Assembly: GCA_905250885.1 (NCBI GenBank)
Contig: CAJNOQ010002605.1
Location: forward strand, 1-23,503
Length of the DNA stretch: 23,503 bases
From: Didymodactylos carnosus
Taxonomy: Eukaryota; Rotifera; Eurotatoria; Philodinida; Philodinidae
Direction: 5' to 3'
The notes beneath the pieces were generated by a model. The model had not been told where the DNA came from. It did no database searches and was given only the letters and a program-made list of their open reading frames with translations. The position numbers and the translations under genes were made by a program. This document shows positions 19,007 through 23,503 of this stretch, in pieces (positions within the stretch are counted from its first letter, which is position 1; each line of letters starts with the position of its first letter).

Positions 19007-20032
19007 ATGACTCCTAAGAATAAGAACGAATATTCATATGATTTACGTGAAACTGCTATTAAACATTTCTTGAATGGTGATTTCGAGCGCGAGATAGCTC
19101 GAAAAGTATTAATTCCACGTACTTCTGTTCATCGTATGATAGAAAAGTACAAATCATCAAAATGTATTGGAAATATAATTGGTTGAAGTCGAAAACGAAA
19201 AACAACAATCTACGCTGATCGTCTTATTCAACGTAAAATCAAAACTAATCGGCGAAAATCAGCCTCATCTGTCAAAGCTGAACTTCAAACTGAACTTCAA
19301 ATGGCTATTTCTGAATCCACAATTCGTCGACGACCACATGAAGTCGATTTTTATAGTCGTGTTGCTCGAAAAAGCCATACGTCAACAAGGCGAATCGTGG
19401 CAAACGACTTGAATATGCCCGATGTTACTGAGAAAAGTCTTTGAGCTTTTGGAACGATGTGATTTTGTCAGACGAAAGTAAATTTAATCTATTTGGCTCG
19501 GACGGGAAGGTTATGGTTTGGAGAACAACAAAAGAAGAACTCGATCCGAAGTGTACCGTGTCTACTGTGAAACATGAAGGGAGGAACGTTAAGTGTTGGG
19601 GGTGTTTTTCATCGTCTGGCATCGGAAATCTCGTTTTCATTGATGGAAAAATGACTGGCGAAGTGTATCGAGACATTTTGGAAAAGAACTTGCTAAAATC
19701 TGTCAAGAAATTGGGCATGAATCATCGATGGGTTTTTCAACAAGACAATGATCCGAAACATACAGTTGGCATTGTGACGAAATGGTTGAACAGAAAGGGA
19801 GTTGAACGACTCAAATGACCTTCCTTTTCTCCTGACATGAATCCCATAGAGCACCTATGGGATGAAGCTGAACGAAGAATGAAAAAAGAGCAGCCTAGGA
19901 ACGAACAAGATTTGAAAGAGTGTCTTACTCAAGTAAGGAATCAAGGTGACAGTGTTGAAAAAGTTAATCGATTCGGTTCCAGACCGATTGAATGAAGTCA
20001 TTCGTATGAAGGGATACCCAACTAGATATTAA
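19007..20032 (+). pseudogene. Tc1-type DD34E transposase, inactivated
   Basis: ATG at 19007 opens a paired-like helix-turn-helix region (DLRETAIKHFLNGDFEREIA, then TSVHRMIEKY). Reading continues, with breaks, through RKRKTTIYADRLIQ, the first catalytic Asp in WNDVILSDESKFNLF, the second in FQQDNDPKHT, and the Glu in PDMNPIEHLWDE. There are 34 residues between the second Asp and the Glu, so it is DD34E. It ends MKGYPTRY at 20030-20032. Breaks: TGA at 19184-19186, a 1-base frameshift near 19368, TGA at 19429-19431, TGA at 19816-19818 where relatives have Trp, and a frameshift near 19962. All three catalytic residues remain, but no single frame encodes the enzyme. Length of about 340 codons is normal for Tc1 transposase. 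Confidence 0.95.
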
Positions 20033-20080
20033 TTGCTTCGAAAAAAAGTGTTCTTGTATTGAAAAGTCGTTTTTGTTGGG

Positions 20081-20301
20081 GTGGTCGCACAATTTTGAGG
20101 CGTGAGAAGTTCGATATGTTTTTTTTAATTTTAATAAAAATTGAACAATACGGAACTTAGGTCTAAGACTAACCACAAACATACTAGAGACGACGGGCTA
20201 CAACATGGTACAAGTTGTAGATCTTTAGCTACTTTCGTCTCTCAGATACGAAACAAACAAAAAAAATTCATTAGGTGATCGCACAATTTTGACAGCCACT
20301 G
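20081..20301 (-). repeat. right terminal inverted repeat of the Tc1 element
   Basis: Reverse complement of the left repeat. The outer 18-bp motif is at 20275-20292 and the inner at 20081-20098. The outer end is followed by the TA target duplication. Confidence 0.95.
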
Positions 20302-21299
20302 TAAATGCGCAATAAATGTACATCTCACTTGTGGTGATCTATTTCTTTCATTTTTATTTGCATTTCTTATTTTCAACGTATAGCTTTTATCATCATTGTG
20401 TGCTTTTTCTTTGATTCTTTTCATATGTGATTGTACTTTAAAATCTGTGTGTAAAGGAAATGATGAGAAACAGATTTTAATGCAGAATGTAGTTTATTCA
20501 ATGAAGGATGTTTTAACAACAGCGTTAATACAAAAAATACTTAACACTGACAAGGTCGAAACCGTTGTACAGCTTTAACAAGGATTGTTACGTTCCCACT
20601 AGAGAATTTAAATCCAAATTAAGTTTGAAAAAAGTTAACACGTTAGTGAGAAATGATCTATAACGGAGATGACAGGAACTTTCACGAAAATTCACAGGGC
20701 CTGATAACAGCGTACACAAAACGTTTTTAGCTGGCGGTAGGGAAAAACTTATCTCCTTATGTTATCAAGTGCATTACAAGTTCGATGTCGTCTTAGTCGA
20801 TGTGCCTGTCTATGCGACATCGCATTGGTATGTCGTGATTAGAGAAATGAATTGCAGCTATTGAGGCACATCTAGAATTTGAACATGGTCTGTCAGAATA
20901 GTATAACGTGGTTTATTTTGTTTGTAATCTGAAAGCTTAGATCAATTTTATCAATGTGTGTTTCATCCTACGAAGCATCCAACATTACTAGAGTCTCATT
21001 CTCCGGCTTTTAGACTATGATGTAGTACAATCGCACGTGAGAAGGATTAAAGAAAAAGCACACAATAATGATAAAAGCTATACGTTGAAAATAAGAAATG
21101 CAAATAAAAATGAAAGAAATAGATCACCACAAGTGAGACGTACATTTATTACGCATTTATGTCATATTTTATTATTATGGCTGTGAGTATTTACGCAACA
21201 AGCACATTATAAGTGAAGAGACGATTCTTAACCTGGAGAAATGTGTCTTGTCCCTGACATTAATTCGTGGATCCATTTTCAACTGCTAGATAGTTTGTA

Positions 21300-21475
21300 A
21301 TGCGAATTCGCTAATTCGTATTACGAATTAATCTAGTTCTAAAAGCAGTGAACACGAATTCGTAAACAAATTTTACGAATTACTTGCGAATTGATCAGCA
21401 TCGTGTTTGATTTATTCGCATGTTTACGAATTCGTAACAGTTTCTAAGAGGATCCGTACGAATTCGATGCAGTTC
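21300..21475. repeat. cluster of (TT)ACGAATTCGT(AA) palindromic motifs
   Basis: Copies or half-copies of the self-complementary ACGAATTCGT occur near 21305, 21325, 21353, 21378, 21390, 21424 and 21459, in about 175 bases. Several are full 10-14-base palindromes (ACGAATTCGTAA, TTACGAATTCGTAA). The block directly precedes the gypsy-type RT fragment. Confidence 0.7.
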
Positions 21476-21509
21476 ACTCAATGATCTGCAGCACTTTTAT
21501 CTGAAGTCT

Positions 21510-22175
21510 GGCAGTCTTTTGAATTTGTACACAAAATTTGATCGGGCGTCCACATTTGCCAAACCCACCCCACGCCGTTCTTCCGTTGCAAAAACAAGAG
21601 CTCCTCATGTGAAACTCTCCCTGAACCTCCACCAGTATCAAGAATTCATCGAATGCTCCCACAAAGACAAGACGACATGTACAAAATCGTACAAGGTTTA
21701 ATCAAATCTGGTCACGTTCGCCATTCAACATCAAATTATGCTTCACCAGGTTTCCTAACGGCTAAAAAAGACGGCAAATGGAGACTGATGGTCGATTATA
21801 AGAAACTGAGTGCAATTACAAAGAAGCACAACAGTCCACTTCCGAATGTGAAAGAAACTATTCAGTGTCTTAGAGGCGGTTATTTATATTTTTCTCAAAT
21901 CTATTATCTCGAATCTGGATTTTTTCAGATTCCAATTCGTGAGGAGATCGTCATAAAACAGCATTTATGATTCTATTCGATTTTTATGAATTCACCGTTT
22001 TGGCACAGGGTTTAAAGAATTCTCCCCCCACATTTCAACATGTAATGTCAAAATTATTGGAACCCTGTAGAAAATTTTCAATGATCCATCTTGACGACAT
22101 TATTATATTTTCAAAATCATACAAAGAACACATTGATCATTTAAATCAAGTATTAATTCAATTAGATGAAAGTAA
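21510..22175 (+). pseudogene. Ty3/gypsy-type reverse transcriptase fragment
   Basis: The RT core is recognisable in order: KIVQGLIKSGHVRHSTSNYA, GKWRLMVDYKKL, PLPNVKETIQCLRGGYLYFS, FFQIPI, then after a 1-base frameshift near 21948, FYEFTVLAQGLKNSPPTFQ and the catalytic IHLDDIIIFS (about 22084-22113), then YKEHIDHLNQVLIQL. Two lesions hit the active site. The first catalytic Asp region reads FSQIYYLES instead of the usual SQIDL, with an extra residue, and the YLDD box has His in place of Tyr. Upstream (21510-21650) another frame holds a weak continuation. No LTR, protease, RNase H or integrase was found, so this is a truncated, dead copy. Confidence 0.9.
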
Positions 22176-22927
22176 TCCTCCCAAGTGTGAAGTGGCAAAA
22201 ACATTTGATTTACATACAAATCCAGTTAATCCAAAGGCAACATGGAGTCTTCAAAATGCTGTTGCCGTTATTTTGAACCGTTTTCTGGACAAATCATTTA
22301 CATTATCAAGATGGACATGTGGCTTAGATCCCTTGTTGCATACTTATATACATCCAAAACTCGTTGGTCTTGCTCGTACAAATAATATTCATCAATAACG
22401 AATACTTCGTGAAAATCTGGTTGATTATGCTTGTAAAGATTGTCAATCAATCACAAAATTAATATAATATACGAGAGATCATCAACCAATTCTGGCTTCA
22501 TCATCAAGAATTATAACAATAACACCACGTACTCCTCCGATTTCAACAACAACATTAGCTGTTATATCTTATGTCCTTGATTCGTTTATGAAGATATTTC
22601 TGATGATGATGAAACTCCTAGCATACAATCAAAACCACCAACAACACAACAACGATTATCTTCTCCAGTTAAATAAAAACATTCGCAACATCGTACTGCT
22701 GCAAGTAAAAAACGTCGTAATTATATTAGATGTCAGCTTCGGCGTTCTCATCGATTAGACCATACTATTGTTCGTCATTTAAATACCAATTTACATCATC
22801 AGGACGTTAAACGGAGATTACGTCATTTACAAGTTCCATATGTACATTTTCGTCTAGATAAACATCGCAATCGTGTTGTTATTGGATTAAAAACAGATGC
22901 ATTAGTGGCACAGTTTAATGGAACAAT
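22176..22927 (+). pseudogene. decayed ORF, unknown family, Arg/His-rich C-terminus
   Basis: After the RT, coding-like sequence continues in changing frames. NPPKCEVAKTFDLHTNPVNP runs to a TAA at 22396, then RENLVDYACKDCQ, then SSSRIITITPRTPPISTTTL. A frameshift leads to YEDISDDDETPSIQSKPPTT, a TAA at 22674-22676, and a final basic segment SKKRRNYIRCQLRRSHRLDH to DAFH, ending with TAA at 22925-22927. The last 80 residues are open and rich in Arg/His, with VPYVHFRLDKH and VVIGLKTDALVAQF. I do not recognise the family for certain; it faintly recalls recurrent bdelloid hypothetical proteins. It may be unrelated to the RT. Confidence 0.5.
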
Positions 22928-23503
22928 TAGACATGATGCATTCCATTAACTAACTATGAACTCTCTCTCTCACTCTGATCAGTTATTGTTTCCGTAGTTG
23001 AATGTATTTGTACCTTTTAAATACTTTCATTTTTTTTGTGTCATATTGATATTTCCGTTGTTATTTTTTTCCCGATATTTTTCATTTTCCACCTTGACCT
23101 AGACTTCATATTACACTGCGCCATTTTGTCTCTATAATGCTTCTATTTTATTGTTTCTTCTTCGATAAGAAATATATACACGTAAAGATCTTACAGTCTT
23201 TTATTAGAAAAGCGACAGATTTTTCGGTAAAGTGTCGAATGTACTTTAAAATTTTGTTTCGTGGGGTTGAGTTCATTTGACATTTTCCTCTCTCTATTGT
23301 TGTCTTTATTTACTCATTTCGGATATGCATATATCTTTTTCTCAGTAAACGCTTATTCAATCAACGATATTTTCTCTTTTTTTTCACCGATGGATATAGC
23401 CATCGCATCAAGCAGGGAGGGTGTAAGGATCCTCCATTCGACTCTAGAAGATAGTTAAATCTCGTTCTCAGATCCTTTCGAGCCCTCTTTCTTTATTTCC
23501 ACA
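22928..23503. other. AT-rich 3' end of window, no gene seen
   Basis: Pyrimidine-rich (CTCTCTCTCTCACTC near 22962) and T-rich. A 65-codon open frame (23261-23458) is low-complexity hydrophobic sequence without motif support. Confidence 0.3.

Larger units (their letters stand above)
18640..20301 (+). mobile_element. Tc1/mariner element, 1662 bp, with IR/DR-type ends
   Basis: The ends CAGTGGCTGTCAAAATTGTG and its reverse complement are flanked by TA on both sides (18638-18639 and 20302-20303), the Tc1/mariner target duplication. Terminal inverted repeats are 221 bp (18640-18860 and 20081-20301), with about four mismatches by eye. Each holds two direct copies of an 18-bp motif, TCAAAATTGTGCGAYCAC: outer 18649-18666 and inner 18843-18860 on the left; outer 20275-20292 and inner 20081-20098 on the right in reverse. 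Such paired sites are the transposase-binding layout called IR/DR in Tc1 relatives. The single gene inside is broken (19007-20032). The near-identical ends contrast with the dead gene. Confidence 0.96.
18628..21170. mobile_element. inverted-repeat element split by a Tc1 insertion
   Basis: The left arm begins with AAATATGACATA at 18628, is interrupted by the Tc1 element, and continues at 20304-20436 (AAATGCGCAATAAATGTACA onward to TGATTGTAC). The right arm is its reverse complement at 21025-21170, with about eight mismatches over 133 bases. The original element is therefore about 880 bp with arms of roughly 145 bp and a 590-bp interior (20437-21024). The interior has a 60-codon frame (20396-20578) with no recognised motif and no transposase. 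It is an older non-autonomous element of unknown superfamily. Confidence 0.85.

Noticed and set aside
23261..23458. 65-codon hydrophobic frame
   Set aside because: Low-complexity T-rich sequence; hydrophobicity follows from base composition.

Overview
The window looks like a transposon-rich, AT-rich animal chromosome segment, most likely from a bdelloid rotifer. That assignment is an inference. It rests on three things: a metazoan membrane-protein gene with very short introns (about 50-75 bases), a bacterial-type polysaccharide lyase gene of visibly higher GC content, and many kinds of decayed mobile elements (Tc1, MULE, two LINE fragments, a Ty3/gypsy-type RT, foldback elements). Another small invertebrate with compact introns cannot be excluded. 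All coordinates were derived by hand.

Layout. 1-2700 is non-coding, with a 9-bp minisatellite (about 497-602) and a foldback (1895-2391). 2760-4690 holds two degenerate minisatellite arrays in opposite orientation around a roughly 540-bp spacer. Next to them, on the minus strand, lies a multi-exon relic of an MFSD11/UNC93-like transporter (4848-6269). Eight exons can be traced; its 3' third is missing and one junction runs into a stop. 6590-7080 has inverted repeats and a hammerhead-ribozyme-like core. 8690-10520 holds a hAT-like hairpin, a decayed MULE transposase, short tandem repeats and a foldback element.

The most conspicuous gene is on the minus strand at 10699-12723. It encodes a predicted secreted alginate-lyase-like protein with FN3 and LamG domains, interrupted by one in-frame TAG at 12622-12624. 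13160-16080 carries two LINE fragments, a tRNA-Lys-like relic, clusters of an ACGCGT palindrome and an 18-bp perfect palindrome. 17787-18107 (minus) encodes a small secreted chitin-binding (CBM14) protein.

18628-21170 is a nested structure. A 1662-bp Tc1-type transposon (18640-20301), with 221-bp terminal inverted repeats each carrying two copies of an 18-bp motif, sits inside one arm of an older inverted-repeat element. The other arm keeps the uninterrupted empty site. 21290-23503 has a cluster of ACGAATTCGT palindromes, a broken Ty3/gypsy-type RT, a decayed ORF of unknown family with an Arg/His-rich C-terminus, and a featureless end.

There is no operon-like cooperation between genes. The window is a host gene relic, one probable horizontally acquired gene, one small secreted-protein gene and layers of mobile DNA. 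I did not find an intact new system. The most notable items are the nested Tc1 with its in-window empty site, the lyase gene with a single nonsense codon, and the hammerhead-like core.
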